The translations under genes were made by a program, and so were the position numbers. Below the pieces are notes generated by a model, which was given only the letters and a program-made list of their open reading frames with translations, was not told the origin of the DNA and searched no databases. From positions 1 to 46,435 of the forward strand of contig JADYYK010000040.1 in NCBI GenBank assembly GCA_020853705.1: a stretch of DNA of 46,435 bases. The letters are read 5' to 3'. The stretch comes from Deltaproteobacteria bacterium. GTDB taxonomy: Bacteria; Myxococcota_A; Polyangia; Haliangiales; JADYYK01. Below are positions 31,165-40,023 of the stretch, one piece after another; position 1 is the stretch's first letter, and the number at the start of each line of letters is the position of its first letter.

Positions 31165-32403
31165 ATGCCCCGCGCCCGCGTCATCGCCCGCACCGCGCTC
31201 GGCCTCGCCAGCCTCGGCAGCCTCGCCACGCTCGCCACCCTCGTCAGCCTCGCCGGCTGCACCACCGAGGACATCGTCGCCATCCAGCGCTGCACCGGCG
31301 CCGCCTGTGCCGCGCCCGACGATCGCCCGGGCTACTGCCAGCAGAGCGGCCCCTCGATCCTGCTGCCCACCATCGGCGGCTCCGCCACCTGCGCTGGCGC
31401 CCTGGCCACCCGCACCTTCCAGTTCGCGCTGTGCACCTGCACCGACTACTCCAGCAACGTCGGTCTCACCACCGACTCGTTCGACAGCGCCACCGGCCCC
31501 TACCGCGCGCCCGGCGGCGTCGCCGCCGCGGTCGGCATCAACGGCAAGCTGGAGTCCACCGGCAGCGCCAGCATCCGCGGCTCGCTGTGGGTCGCCGGCG
31601 CCGAGCTGCGCTTCGGCCCCAGCCTCGACGTCAGCGGCGACCTGTCCGCGGCCGGCCGCCTGGGCTCCGCGAGCACCAGCGTGCGCGTCGGCGGCGCCGC
31701 CCGCGTCGGCAGCGACATCGACGTCGCCTCTCTCACCGTCGCGGGCACCCTGTCACTGCCCGCGGCCGCGACCCTGGCGGCCCCGACCCAGTCGCTCGGC
31801 GCCCTGCGTCGCGAGGCCGTCACCGTGGCGCCACCCTGTCCCTGCGGGGCGGCCTCCGAGATCGACATCGCCGCCCTGGTCGAGGCCCATCGCAGCGCCA
31901 ACCACAACGCCGACATCGGCCTCGGCGTCGACTCCCTGGTCGGCTTCACCCAGGATCAGACCCGCGAGCTGCCCTGCGGTCGCTACTTCCTGTCGCGCAT
32001 CGATGGTCGCGCCGGCCTGACCCTGGTCATCACCGGCCGGGTCGCGCTCTTCATCGCCGGCGACATCACCCTGACCGGCGCGCTGCGCGTCGATGTCCGC
32101 CCCGGCGGTCAGCTCGATCTCTTCGTCGGCACCCACATCGACGTCGGCAGCGACCTCAGCTTCGGCTCGCCGGCCGCGCCCGCCGACGCGCGCCTCTATG
32201 TCGGCGGCGGCGGCGCCATCAACCTGGCCGGCAACTCGGTCATCGCCGGCAACCTGTACGCCCCGCGCGCCGACCTGGTCATCTCGGGCGGCGCCGAGGT
32301 CTTCGGCGCCCTGCTGGTGCAGCGCGTTGTGCACTCCGCGCCGCTCAGCCTGCACCACGACGTCGCGGTGCGCCGCGCTGGCGACAGCTGCCCCGTGCTG
32401 TGA
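31165..32403 (+). CDS. lipoprotein with beta-helix (polymer-forming-like) domain
   Basis: A 412-residue lipoprotein (signal with lipobox LAGC near 28-32). Residues about 35-100 hold several Cys (QRCTGAACAAPDDRPGYCQQ). From about 105 the sequence is a regular Gly/Ala/Val turn pattern (GKLESTGSASIRGSLWVAGAEL, LDVSGDLSAAGRLG, VRVGGAARVGSDIDV), like right-handed beta-helix or bactofilin-type surface proteins, with a break near 200-260 and more turns after it (GNSVIAGNLYAPRADLVISGGAEVFG). It follows the TPR protein by 4 bases and may be part of the same operon. Role is unknown; a surface scaffold is likely. Confidence 0.75.
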   Translation: MPRARVIARTALGLASLGSLATLATLVSLAGCTTEDIVAIQRCTGAACAAPDDRPGYCQQSGPSILLPTIGGSATCAGALATRTFQFALCTCTDYSSNVGLTTDSFDSATGPYRAPGGVAAAVGINGKLESTGSASIRGSLWVAGAELRFGPSLDVSGDLSAAGRLGSASTSVRVGGAARVGSDIDVASLTVAGTLSLPAAATLAAPTQSLGALRREAVTVAPPCPCGAASEIDIAALVEAHRSANHNADIGLGVDSLVGFTQDQTRELPCGRYFLSRIDGRAGLTLVITGRVALFIAGDITLTGALRVDVRPGGQLDLFVGTHIDVGSDLSFGSPAAPADARLYVGGGGAINLAGNSVIAGNLYAPRADLVISGGAEVFGALLVQRVVHSAPLSLHHDVAVRRAGDSCPVL

Positions 32404-32452
32404 CGACGGAACGGAACGGACAGGGCGGATCGGCAGTCGCGGAGCGACCCGC
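32404..32452. other. convergent intergenic region
   Basis: A 49-base gap between converging genes; it contains short GGAACGGA-type repeats and GC-rich sequence and no clear terminator with a T tract. Confidence 0.35.
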
Positions 32453-32830
32453 CTATCCGCCCTGGAACTTGGTCATGCGGCCCTGCGCCATCAGGGCGCC
32501 GTCGGCCTCGCGGCGGACGTCGACGCTCACGAAGGCCAGCGTCTTGCCGATCTTCAGCACCGCGGCCTCGGCCAGCACGGCCTGCCCGACCGCCGCACCG
32601 ACCAGGTATGACACGTTGAGATCGGTGGTCACGCCGGGGCGGCCCTGGCGGTCGGCGCTCATGATGGCGTAGGTGCCGGCGACGTCGACCAGGGTCGCGA
32701 TGGCGCCGCCATGCATGTGCCCGTTCGGGTTGGCCAGCGCCTCGCCGACCACTACCCGCATGCGCGCCTTGCCCTCGGCGGCGCTGACCAGCTCGAAGCC
32801 ACACAGCTTGTCGAAGGTGCCCCTGCTCAT
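32453..32830 (-). CDS. hotdog-fold thioesterase (PaaI-like)
   Basis: A 125-residue cytosolic hotdog-fold protein, likely an acyl-CoA thioesterase. The family signature is NPNGHMHGGAIATLVDVAG with the active-site region around the Asn/His/Gly cluster, followed by TDLNVSYLVGAAVG and IGKTLAFVSVDVRRE. Length and motif match the PaaI group, which hydrolyses phenylacetyl-CoA-type or other acyl-CoA esters. The substrate here is not defined by context: no aromatic catabolism genes are near. It diverges from the frameshifted lipoprotein gene with an 84-base gap. Confidence 0.9.
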   Translation of the reverse strand: MSRGTFDKLCGFELVSAAEGKARMRVVVGEALANPNGHMHGGAIATLVDVAGTYAIMSADRQGRPGVTTDLNVSYLVGAAVGQAVLAEAAVLKIGKTLAFVSVDVRREADGALMAQGRMTKFQGG

Positions 32831-32914
32831 GCCCGGACCTTACCAGGCGCGGGTGCGGCGACGCACGACAGACGACGTAAGATCCACGCCGGCGCGCGGC
32901 AGTACGGTCTCGCC

Positions 32915-34794
32915 ATGCGCAAGCCCTGGGTCGCCGTGCTCTGCCTCGTGCTGGGCTCCTGTGGCGGGACGGACGGCCCCGGCGCCGCCCCGCAGCCGGG
33001 CGACGACGCTGGCCCTGGCGCGGTCGCCGACGCCGCCGCCAGCGGCGATGCCAGCGCCGACACCGGCACCCCGACCACGCCGTGCCAGCTCGGCGCGCGG
33101 AGCTGCGCCGACAGCGGCCACGAGCGCAGCTGTCGCGACGTGGCCGGCACACCCACCTGGGTCGACGCGGCGTGCGCCGAGTACAGCTACTGCCTGACCG
33201 ACCGCTGCGTCGCCGCCTGCCTCGACGAGTGCGCGCTGGGCGACACCCGCAGCACCGGCGCCGGTCAGCAGACCTGTCGCCTGTTGTCGTCCAGCGGCGG
33301 CCTGGTGTCGCCCGGCAGCGGCAGCCACGATCTCGCGCGCAAGCACCTGGCCTGGCTCCGCGCCCACCAGCTGGCCAACGGCTACATCGCCAACACCGTG
33401 TTCTCCGACGCCAGCCACCGCACCCCCATCGCGTACACCGGCACCGTCGACGCCGCCGAGTGGACCGGGCTCTACCTGGCCGCCGAGTCGCTGCGCGCGC
33501 TGACCACGCACAGCCCCGACGCCATCCGCAACGTCGAGGCCCTGGTCGAGCGCATCCACCAGCTGTTCGAGATCACCGCCACCCCGGGCTACATGGCGCG
33601 CTTCTGGGCGCCGCGCAGCGGCGACCCGCTGCTGGCCGCGCTCTACGATCCCTCCACTACCCAGGAGAAGCACATCGCCACCAGCTACCGCGGCGCGCCG
33701 GCCTTCTATGGCGCCTGGACCAGCATCGACATGTACCAGGGCGTCAGCCTGGGCCTCGGCCTGGCCTACCAGGTGACCGCTTCGCCCAGCCATCGCGCCA
33801 TGCTGCGCGAGCTGGTGGTCACCCTGGTGCGCGACTCATCAAGCTGCGCCCCGCGGTGCCCGTCCGGGTCCGCCACAAGCTGCTGGGCTCGTGGATCAGC
33901 TCCGACTTCACGTTCGATGTGCAGCACGCCGTCCTGGTGCCTAGCGAGATGGTCGACGGCCGTGTCTTCATCCAGGTCGGTACCGATGCCGACCCCAACG
34001 ACTTCAGCGCCTCCGAGCTGCGCGGCGTGCGCGAGTTCTTCCCCGACTTCGCCCCCGTGCTACGCCAGCTGCCCGTGGTCGGGCCGGCGCTGCCCCAGAT
34101 CCCCAGGCCGGGAACCGCCATCCTGCTGGCATACCTGATGGAAATGGCGCTCGACATGACCGCGGGGCTGCCCGCCAGCGCTGCCGATCGCGCCCTCATC
34201 CAGGCCCACTATGACAGCCAGTTGCCGACCTGGCTGCCGATCATGAAGCAGTACGCCTATCACCACGCCGACAACTGCTGGCAGCAATACTTCGGCCTGG
34301 CCCTGGTGCACCACTCGACCTATGGCCTGCTGCGCCAGGGTGGCAACCCCACCGTGGTCGCCGCCGTGCGTGGCCAGGTGCTGGCCGACAAGCTGCGCCC
34401 CATCGTCGCCGGCCACCGCAACGCCTACTTCGACTTCATCGCCGCGGCGCAGGGTCCCGCCGGCCTGGTGCCGGCCGGCGAGCTCGCCACCACGGTGACC
34501 CAGCTGGCCGGCTTCCCGCCGCCGCCGCGCGCCTCGCTGGCGGTCGACAACAGCGCCCAGTACCCCGCCAAGCCCGGCTGCGCCAACCAGTCGACCGGCG
34601 CGGTCGCGATCGGGCAGCGCGTGGCACAGGACTTCCTGTGGCAGCACCACCCGTTCCGGCTGCGCAACGAGTTCGTCGACGCGCGCCACGTCTTCCCCGG
34701 CGCCGACTACCTGATCGCCTACTGGCTCGGGCGCCAGCACGGCTTCATCAGCGACGACGCCCCCAACACCTGCACCCGGTGGCGCGGCAACTGA
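32915..34794 (+). pseudogene. secreted lipoprotein gene interrupted by a frameshift
   Basis: One gene split between two reading frames. The first part (from ATG 32915) has a lipobox (VLGSCGG), an Asp/Ala/Ser linker, a Cys-rich segment (CQLGARSCADSGHERSCRD, then CLTDRCVAACLDECALGD) and a helical part (DLARKHLAWLRAHQLANGY). At about 33835 the frame changes: the first frame reads VVTLVRD-SSSC while the next frame continues in the expected way as LIKLRPAVPVRV; adding one C would give RDLIKLRP. The second part (to 34794) continues as LLGSWISSDFTFDV and many helices (DMTAGLPASAADR, YAYHHADNCWQQYFGLAL). The whole would be about 626 residues. Mutation or assembly error are both possible; family unknown. 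Confidence 0.75.
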
Positions 34795-34807
34795 GCTGCC
34801 GCAGCCG

Positions 34808-35764
34808 CTACGCCGCCGCGGCCAGCTCGATGCGATTTTTGCCCGCGCGCTTGGCCGCATACAGCGCGGCGTCCGCGCGCGCCATCAGCTCGTCGCCCGC
34901 GAAGCCGATCCCCCTGGGCGCACCGCTCAGGGTGGCGACCCCGAAACTGGCGCTCATGCGCGCGCCGCTGGGCAGCGCCAGGCCGCCGATGCCGGTGCGG
35001 ATGCGCTCGGCCACGCGCGCCGCGGCGGCCGCCGTGGTCGCTGGCATGACCACCGCGAACTCGTCGCCGCCCAGGCGCGCCGCCACATCGACGCCGCGGA
35101 TCGACTGCCGGATCACGCTGGCCACGCTGCGCAGCGCGACGTCACCCGCGGCATGCCCGTGCTGATCATTGAGCAGCTTCATGCCGTCGAGATCGATCAT
35201 CACGACCGACAGCGAACCGCCGAAGCGGCCGGCATACTCGATCAGGTAGTCGATGTGGCCCTGGAAGCCGCGCCGGTTGCCCAGGCCCGTCAGCTCGTCG
35301 CGATGGGCCAGCTCGCGCAGGCGCTGGTTCTCGCGCGTCAGCTCGGCGACCTTGGCCTCGAGCTCGCGCATCACGCGGGTGTCGGCCTGCACGTTGAGCA
35401 TGCGCACGCGCGCCGCCGCGTGCAGGCGCGCCATCAGCTGCTCGGGCGCGCGGGCATAGCTGCAGGCGTCATCGGCCCCGGCCTGCAGCGCCGACACGAT
35501 GGCGGCGCTGTCCTCGCACAGCGCGATCACGCTGGCCGGACCGACGCCGTCGCCCTCGAGCAGCTGGTGCAGCACCGCGCCGGCGTCACCCGCGGGCAGC
35601 GCGACGATGACGACCTCGACCGGGTGCTCCGCCAGCGAGCGCTGCGCCGACTCGATCGACCACACCCGGCGCATGCGCACCAGCTCCTCCGCGGGGAGGA
35701 CCAGCTCGGCCGCGGCCTCACCGCGGAGCTCGAGCCACAGGGTGCTGGGGAGAGTCACGGCCAC
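34808..35764 (-). CDS. GGDEF diguanylate cyclase with receiver-like domain
   Basis: A 318-residue cytosolic enzyme making c-di-GMP. Residues about 10-125 have a receiver-like beta/alpha pattern (VEVVIVALPAGDAGAVLHQLL, SVIALCEDSAAIVSALQAGADD) without a certain phospho-acceptor Asp. A coiled coil (about 130-155, RELEAKVAELTRENQRLRELA) leads into the GGDEF domain (about 155-318) with the intact active motif GGDEF (232-236) and the RxxD product-inhibition site RGVD (223-226), so it should be active and feedback-controlled. The GTG at 35764 was chosen; the longer frame up to 35890 runs into hairpin sequence and does not look coding. A cluster of GTGTCC motifs lies upstream. Confidence 0.9.
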   Translation of the reverse strand: MAVTLPSTLWLELRGEAAAELVLPAEELVRMRRVWSIESAQRSLAEHPVEVVIVALPAGDAGAVLHQLLEGDGVGPASVIALCEDSAAIVSALQAGADDACSYARAPEQLMARLHAAARVRMLNVQADTRVMRELEAKVAELTRENQRLRELAHRDELTGLGNRRGFQGHIDYLIEYAGRFGGSLSVVMIDLDGMKLLNDQHGHAAGDVALRSVASVIRQSIRGVDVAARLGGDEFAVVMPATTAAAAARVAERIRTGIGGLALPSGARMSASFGVATLSGAPRGIGFAGDELMARADAALYAAKRAGKNRIELAAAA

Positions 35765-35985
35765 TGATAGAGCAAGACGCAGGCCGGCGCACCAAGGTCT
35801 GGTCCGACCACCAAAAACATGAGGTTGGACGTAAGCCTGGTGCGCCACGCTGGCGCGATCGGCCAATCCGTTGGCCGGCTGACACGACAATCGTGTCCGG
35901 CCTGTTGTCCCCAGGACACGGAGTGGGTCAGGGTGGACATCCTACCCGTCCCAGTGTCCCTGTTCCGCCCCAGCGCTGTCTCAGG
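35765..35985. promoter_or_regulatory. intergenic region with hairpin and GTGTCC-type motifs
   Basis: 221 bases between the ferredoxin stop and the GGDEF start. It contains GACACGA-CAA-TCGTGTC (35881-35897) flanked by GGCCG and CGGCC arms, plus further GGACAC (35914-35919), GGACAT (35935-35940) and GTGTCC (35954-35959) sites. The hairpin may end the ferredoxin operon transcript or act as a regulator site for the cyclase. No defended promoter boxes. Confidence 0.5.
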
Positions 35986-36297
35986 CTACCTCGGCTTGGG
36001 CTTGGGGAAGTCCGGGACCTCGACCACCACGTCACCGTCGCCGTTCAGGACGGCCTGACACGACAGCCGCACCTTGGTGATGAAGTAGACGTTGCCGATG
36101 TGCTTCTTGTCGAGCGCGCCCACCGGCGACAGCAGCTCCCCGCCGCTGACGATCTTGACCCGGCACAGCCCACAGGTGCCCTTGCCGACGCACGCGGTCG
36201 AGATGGGCACCCGCTCGCGCTGCGCCAGGTCGAACAGGTTGTCGCCCGGCCTGGCCTCGACGGTCTTGTCCAGCGGCTGGTAGGTCACGCGAATCAC
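35986..36297 (-). CDS. [2Fe-2S] ferredoxin
   Basis: A 103-residue plant-type ferredoxin, an electron carrier in the cytosol. The four cluster ligands are visible: Cys 36, Cys 42 and Cys 45 in TACVGKGTCGLCRVKI, and Cys 80 in VRLSCQAVL. The length is usual for the family. The end is Lys/Pro-rich (PDFPKPKPR). Its start overlaps the stop of the VOC gene (ATGA), making it the last gene of a five-gene string starting with imelysin. Its redox partner is unknown; the metal-linked operon suggests an iron-related role. Confidence 0.93.
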   Translation of the reverse strand: MIRVTYQPLDKTVEARPGDNLFDLAQRERVPISTACVGKGTCGLCRVKIVSGGELLSPVGALDKKHIGNVYFITKVRLSCQAVLNGDGDVVVEVPDFPKPKPR

Positions 36298-36689
36298 TCG
36301 GCGGGCTCCGGATGGTGCGACAGACCGACCCGGGTGCCGTCGGGGTCGCGCAGGTAGAGGGTGTATCGCGAGCGCTTCTCGATGGCCACTCCCGCGGCGC
36401 CGAGGCGCGTCTCCCAGCCGGCACGGTCGCCGCGCGCGATGCGCAGCGCGACCAGGTGCGCGCCCGGGGAGGGGTGCGCGAACGGGGGCGCCACGTCGCC
36501 GCGCGCGGGCACCCGCTCCAGCGCCAGGAAGGCGCCGCCGCCGACGTCGACCCAGAGCGAGCGCGGCTGCCCGGCGTCATCGAGCCAGCGCTGCAGCACG
36601 GCGCAGCCCAGCAGCTCGCACCAGAAGGCCTCGGCGCGCGCCAGATCGGCGACCTGGATGGCGACATGATGAACCCCGGCCAGCTTCAT
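36294..36689 (-). CDS. VOC (glyoxalase/bleomycin-resistance) family protein
   Basis: A 131-residue vicinal oxygen chelate fold protein. The first beta-alpha-beta unit is [23 protein letters not shown] and the second has [19 protein letters not shown] with [16 protein letters not shown]. Likely metal ligands (His 7 or 8 early, Glu/Asp near DPDG) are consistent with a metal-dependent lyase or dioxygenase, but the exact reaction is not told by sequence. It overlaps the glycosylase stop and the ferredoxin start. Confidence 0.85.
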   Translation of the reverse strand: MKLAGVHHVAIQVADLARAEAFWCELLGCAVLQRWLDDAGQPRSLWVDVGGGAFLALERVPARGDVAPPFAHPSPGAHLVALRIARGDRAGWETRLGAAGVAIEKRSRYTLYLRDPDGTRVGLSHHPEPAE

Positions 36690-37249
36690 GCGCCGCCCCA
36701 GCGCGGACGTGACACCGGCGCGCCCTCGACCACCCAGCGCCACGGCCGCGCCGCCCAGGCGCCGGCATAGTCCACGTTGACCCGCGGCGTCGCGCGCAGC
36801 ACCGGCGCGGGGTCGCCGCGATCTTCGACCTGCAGCGCGCCCGGGCGGGTGACGTCGAGGCCGTTGTGTCGCTTGTCGATGGCCATGGCGCGGCACAGCT
36901 TCCCGGGCCCGTCGGTGCGCGCATCACCCAGCCCGGCGACCGGCTCCAGCGCGCGGAGCAGCACCGCGGCCGGGAAGCCATCGCTCATGGTGACCAGGTT
37001 GAGGCAGAAGAACATGCCGTAGATCTGATAGACGTAGGCCACGCCGGGCGGGCCGAACATGATGGCGGCGCGCGGGGTCGGGCCGCGGCGCGCGTGCGAG
37101 GCCTGGTCGTCGCGGCCGTGGTAGGCCTCGACCTCGATGATGCGACCGACGCGGCCCTGGTGGGTGACGTACTTGCCGCACAGCTCCTGCGCCACGGTGA
37201 GGGTGTCGCGCGCATAGAAGCTGCGAGGCAGACGGCGAGCACGCGACAT
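36686..37249 (-). CDS. mpg: 3-methyladenine DNA glycosylase (AAG/Mpg family)
   Basis: A 187-residue DNA repair enzyme that removes alkylated and deaminated purines in base-excision repair. Conserved segments are [21 protein letters not shown], the active-site [17 protein letters not shown] with catalytic Glu 41, [19 protein letters not shown] and [15 protein letters not shown]. The family has no helix-hairpin-helix fold. It lies in the imelysin-led operon between the HTTM gene (20-base gap) and the VOC gene (overlap), an unusual place for it. Confidence 0.93.
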   Translation of the reverse strand: MSRARRLPRSFYARDTLTVAQELCGKYVTHQGRVGRIIEVEAYHGRDDQASHARRGPTPRAAIMFGPPGVAYVYQIYGMFFCLNLVTMSDGFPAAVLLRALEPVAGLGDARTDGPGKLCRAMAIDKRHNGLDVTRPGALQVEDRGDPAPVLRATPRVNVDYAGAWAARPWRWVVEGAPVSRPRWGGA

Positions 37250-37269
37250 GGCGGGGGAGAATAGCGGCA

Positions 37270-38685
37270 CTACCGTCGCGTCGCCAGCAGGGGCCGCAGG
37301 CGGATGGGCGGACCGCCGGGCGCGGGCAGGATCCATGGCTTGGCGGCCAGGCCGTCGTCCAGCCGCGCCAGGTCGGCGCCAGGATCGATGAAGGTGGCGG
37401 CGGGGCGCCCGTTGAGCGAGACCCGGGCGTCGGCGTACACGGCGACGCCGGGGTGACCCTGGGCGGCGAAGTCGCGCGCGATGCGATGGGCCAGCTGCAG
37501 GATCAGGTCGGGCTGCACGGCCATCTCGCGCTCTTGCAGGCGGGTCAGGTAGCGGCTGGGCGGGATGTGCCACTCGCGCGGTGGGCGCGCCTGCGCATCG
37601 ATGACGATGAAGGTGACGCTGCCGTTCTTCTCGCGCGTCATCACGCGCCAGGACAGCCGCATGCCCTGCTCGTGCCACGAGACGTCGCCGCCGTAGAGGT
37701 GTGCGCGCAGCGGCAGGGCGATCTGGATCAGGCAGTACAGGGCAGCCAGGGCCAGCGCAGGGCGGTAGAGGCGGGGTGTGGGCGTCACGGCGGCGGGCCC
37801 GGCAGCGGGCCTGGGGGCGGGGCGGCGGCGCAAGCGGGACATGAGGTCGCGCGGCCAGGACGGCGAGAAGAAGACCAGCGCGGCGGTGGTCATGATGACC
37901 GGGAACATGCCAATGGGGAACAGCAGCGAGGTCAGCGCGTGGAACAGCAGCACCACCAGATAGGCCACGGCGCGGGTGCGACGCAGCGACAGGAAGAGGA
38001 CGATGGTGGTGTCGAACAGGAAGCCGGCCCAGGCGGCCACGAAGGCGACCCAGGGCTGGTCGAGCCAGGGCCCGATGACCGGGACGCTGGTGCGCGACGA
38101 CAGCCAGATCCCGAGCGGCTGGGCGTGCAGCAGCCAGTCGGTGTTGAACTTGGCCAGGCCGGCGCAGATGTACACGGTGGCGACCTGGAAGCGCAGCAGG
38201 TAGGTGCACCAGGCCGGCACGGTGGCGCCCGCGAGGCCAGGCTTGCGCCAGGCGTCGAGCGACCAGGTGCGGTGCGCGGGGATGACCACCAGCAGCGCGC
38301 CCAGCAGCGTGACCAGGTAGTAGTGGTTGAGGTAGTTCGACACGTCCATCAGCTGCAGCCAGGCGAAGGTCAGCGTCAGCAGCGCGACCGCGACGCGGTA
38401 GAACAGGCCCAGCGCGACCGCCAGCCCGAGCCCGCCGAGCAGCACGAACAGGCCGTGGATCCAGCCCTCCGGCAGCGCCGGCACCCAGCTGAAGGCCCAG
38501 TACTTGAAGTGGAAGCGCGGCTGCACGTACAGCCGATCGACCCAGCCGTAGGCCAGGAAGCGCGCCGCCGACACCGTGACCATGAGGCCGAACGCGATGC
38601 GCAGCAGCGCCAGCGCGGCGGCGTCGTGCGGCGCCAGCAGCCGGTGCCGGAGGCGCGCGGCGAGGCCGGTGCCGCCGTCAGTCAT
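37270..38685 (-). CDS. HTTM domain membrane protein (vitamin K-dependent gamma-carboxylase-like)
   Basis: A 471-residue polytopic membrane protein whose first about 290 residues match the HTTM domain of gamma-glutamyl carboxylase-like proteins ([68 protein letters not shown]). A soluble C-terminal part (about 320-471: [39 protein letters not shown]) corresponds to the membrane-external domain of such proteins. Bacterial HTTM proteins are often next to imelysin genes; their reaction is not established. It overlaps the imelysin stop by 8 bases. Confidence 0.9.
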   Translation of the reverse strand: MTDGGTGLAARLRHRLLAPHDAAALALLRIAFGLMVTVSAARFLAYGWVDRLYVQPRFHFKYWAFSWVPALPEGWIHGLFVLLGGLGLAVALGLFYRVAVALLTLTFAWLQLMDVSNYLNHYYLVTLLGALLVVIPAHRTWSLDAWRKPGLAGATVPAWCTYLLRFQVATVYICAGLAKFNTDWLLHAQPLGIWLSSRTSVPVIGPWLDQPWVAFVAAWAGFLFDTTIVLFLSLRRTRAVAYLVVLLFHALTSLLFPIGMFPVIMTTAALVFFSPSWPRDLMSRLRRRPAPRPAAGPAAVTPTPRLYRPALALAALYCLIQIALPLRAHLYGGDVSWHEQGMRLSWRVMTREKNGSVTFIVIDAQARPPREWHIPPSRYLTRLQEREMAVQPDLILQLAHRIARDFAAQGHPGVAVYADARVSLNGRPAATFIDPGADLARLDDGLAAKPWILPAPGGPPIRLRPLLATRR

Positions 38686-39916
38686 TGTCGCCCTCGACCG
38701 AGGCCGGCAGCTCGAGGTCGAGCACGCTGACGAGGTCGGTCTTCATGACGTCGCTGAGCGCCTTGAAGGCGTCATAGACCGCGCGCACCGACTGCGGGTC
38801 GGCCGCCAGCGCGGCGGCGAGGTCGGGCTCGTCGACCGCCGCCAGCGCGGCCTCGGCGGCGAGCACCCGGGTGTGCAGGCTGGCGGCCACCGCGCCGCCG
38901 CCGACCGCGCTCAGCAGGTCGTCGAAGCCGAGCCCGCCGTAGCTCGCGCCGCAGCCCTCGCTGATCCTGCGGAAGCCGCGCAGGTTGGCGGCGAGGTTGG
39001 CCTTGCCGAGCCCGCCGTACTGCGACTCCAGGAGCTCGGGGCAGGGCGCCACGGCGCAGTCGCGCAGGCCGATCGCGGGCGCCAGCTTGAGGTCCTTGCT
39101 GACGGCCTCGACATAGAACAGGGCGTCGCTGACGGCGTTGAGCGCCGCCTGCGTGGTCGGGTAGGTCGGGTTGCCGGGGCCGGCGCTGGCCAGCCGGCGC
39201 GCGAAGTCGCCCTGGCCCGGTGACCACGCCGAGACCAGGGCGGCCGCGCGCGCGCGCACGTCGGCGGCCGCGGCCAGGGCGTAGGCGCGGCGGCGGCTGG
39301 CGCGCTCGCTGTCGCCCAGCGCGGCCCAGCTGCCGCTCGAGACGATGGGCGAGGTCGGTCCGCACGCGGTGTCGGCGCCGTCGTGGAACAGCAGCACCTC
39401 CAGCGCCGCCAGGCCGCGCCGGTTGACCACCGCGCTGGAGAAGCCGGGCTGGGCGTAGGCCTGCGACACCAGCGTCTCCTCGACGGCGCAGCGGCTGACC
39501 AGCGGCCAGGAGTAGATCTGGTCGCGCAGCTCCTGACCGCCGGCAACCGCGAGCGGCGCGGCGGGGCCGAACTGCAGGACCTCATTCTCCTGCCAGGACG
39601 CGAAGGCGGTGCGCAGGGCGGCGCGCGCGCTGCCCTGGTTGCCGTCGCCGGGGCTGGCGACCAGCGCCGCCAGCGTGGTCTCCAGGGTGCCGCTCAGGCC
39701 GTGGAAGTCCTGGGCGCGGTCGAGCGCGCAGGCGCCGAACGCGGCCAGCAGGTCGGCGCGGGAGAAGCCGGGGAGCTCCCCGGCGTCGCCACCGCCGTCG
39801 TCGAGTGGAAGCACGACGGATGCATCATCAGGCCTGTGAAGCGCCTCTTTTTCTTGACATGATGTACACACAATCAAAGCGGCCGAGAAAATAGCCAATT
39901 GTGTCGCGCACTTCAT
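38678..39916 (-). CDS. imelysin-family lipoprotein (iron-regulated type)
   Basis: A 412-residue exported protein with a lipoprotein signal (ALIVCTSC) and Asp-rich linker. The rest is the helical-bundle imelysin domain: ALRTAFASWQENEVLQFGPA, RRGLAALEVLLFHDGADTACG, LVSAWSPGQGDFARRLAS, LNAVSDALFYVEAVSKDLKLAP. Imelysin proteins such as IrpA and EfeO bind or help take up iron. The GxHxxE motif of many imelysins is replaced here by GLAALE. ATG 39916 was chosen with an AAGAGG ribosome site and a promoter upstream. It heads a five-gene operon. The signal region is more AT-rich than the body. Confidence 0.88.
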   Translation of the reverse strand: MKCATQLAIFSAALIVCTSCQEKEALHRPDDASVVLPLDDGGGDAGELPGFSRADLLAAFGACALDRAQDFHGLSGTLETTLAALVASPGDGNQGSARAALRTAFASWQENEVLQFGPAAPLAVAGGQELRDQIYSWPLVSRCAVEETLVSQAYAQPGFSSAVVNRRGLAALEVLLFHDGADTACGPTSPIVSSGSWAALGDSERASRRRAYALAAAADVRARAAALVSAWSPGQGDFARRLASAGPGNPTYPTTQAALNAVSDALFYVEAVSKDLKLAPAIGLRDCAVAPCPELLESQYGGLGKANLAANLRGFRRISEGCGASYGGLGFDDLLSAVGGGAVAASLHTRVLAAEAALAAVDEPDLAAALAADPQSVRAVYDAFKALSDVMKTDLVSVLDLELPASVEGDND

Positions 39917-39925
39917 GAAGACCTC

Positions 39926-39954
39926 TTGACAGTCGAGCCAGCCAGTCGTTAAGA
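39926..39954 (+). promoter_or_regulatory. possible promoter for the plus-strand operon
   Basis: TTGACA (39926-39931) is followed after 17 bases by TTAAGA (39949-39954), a weak -10. A start near 39961 would put the palindrome in the early leader of the delta-60 gene transcript. Confidence 0.35.
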
Positions 39955-39991
39955 GCATAGTGATTTTGAAATCTGTTTTCAATTTCAAAAT
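39954..39991 (-). promoter_or_regulatory. imelysin operon promoter with overlapping AT-rich palindrome
   Basis: On the minus strand TTGAAA (39982-39977) and TATGCT (39959-39954) are exactly 17 bases apart. The -35 box lies inside a 29-base palindrome, ATTTTGAAAT, nine bases, ATTTCAAAAT (39963-39991), with perfect 10-base arms. This is the most AT-rich stretch of the window. The layout suits a repressor operator; its Fur-type identity is inferred from neighbouring genes. Confidence 0.62.
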
Positions 39992-40023
39992 GACCGATGT
40001 CCCCCCAAACCTCCCGAGGTCCC

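Noticed and set aside
35764..35890. A longer GGDEF protein starting at ATG 35890
   Set aside because: The extra stretch covers an inverted repeat and lacks protein-like composition; a start at 35764 is closer to the domain start.
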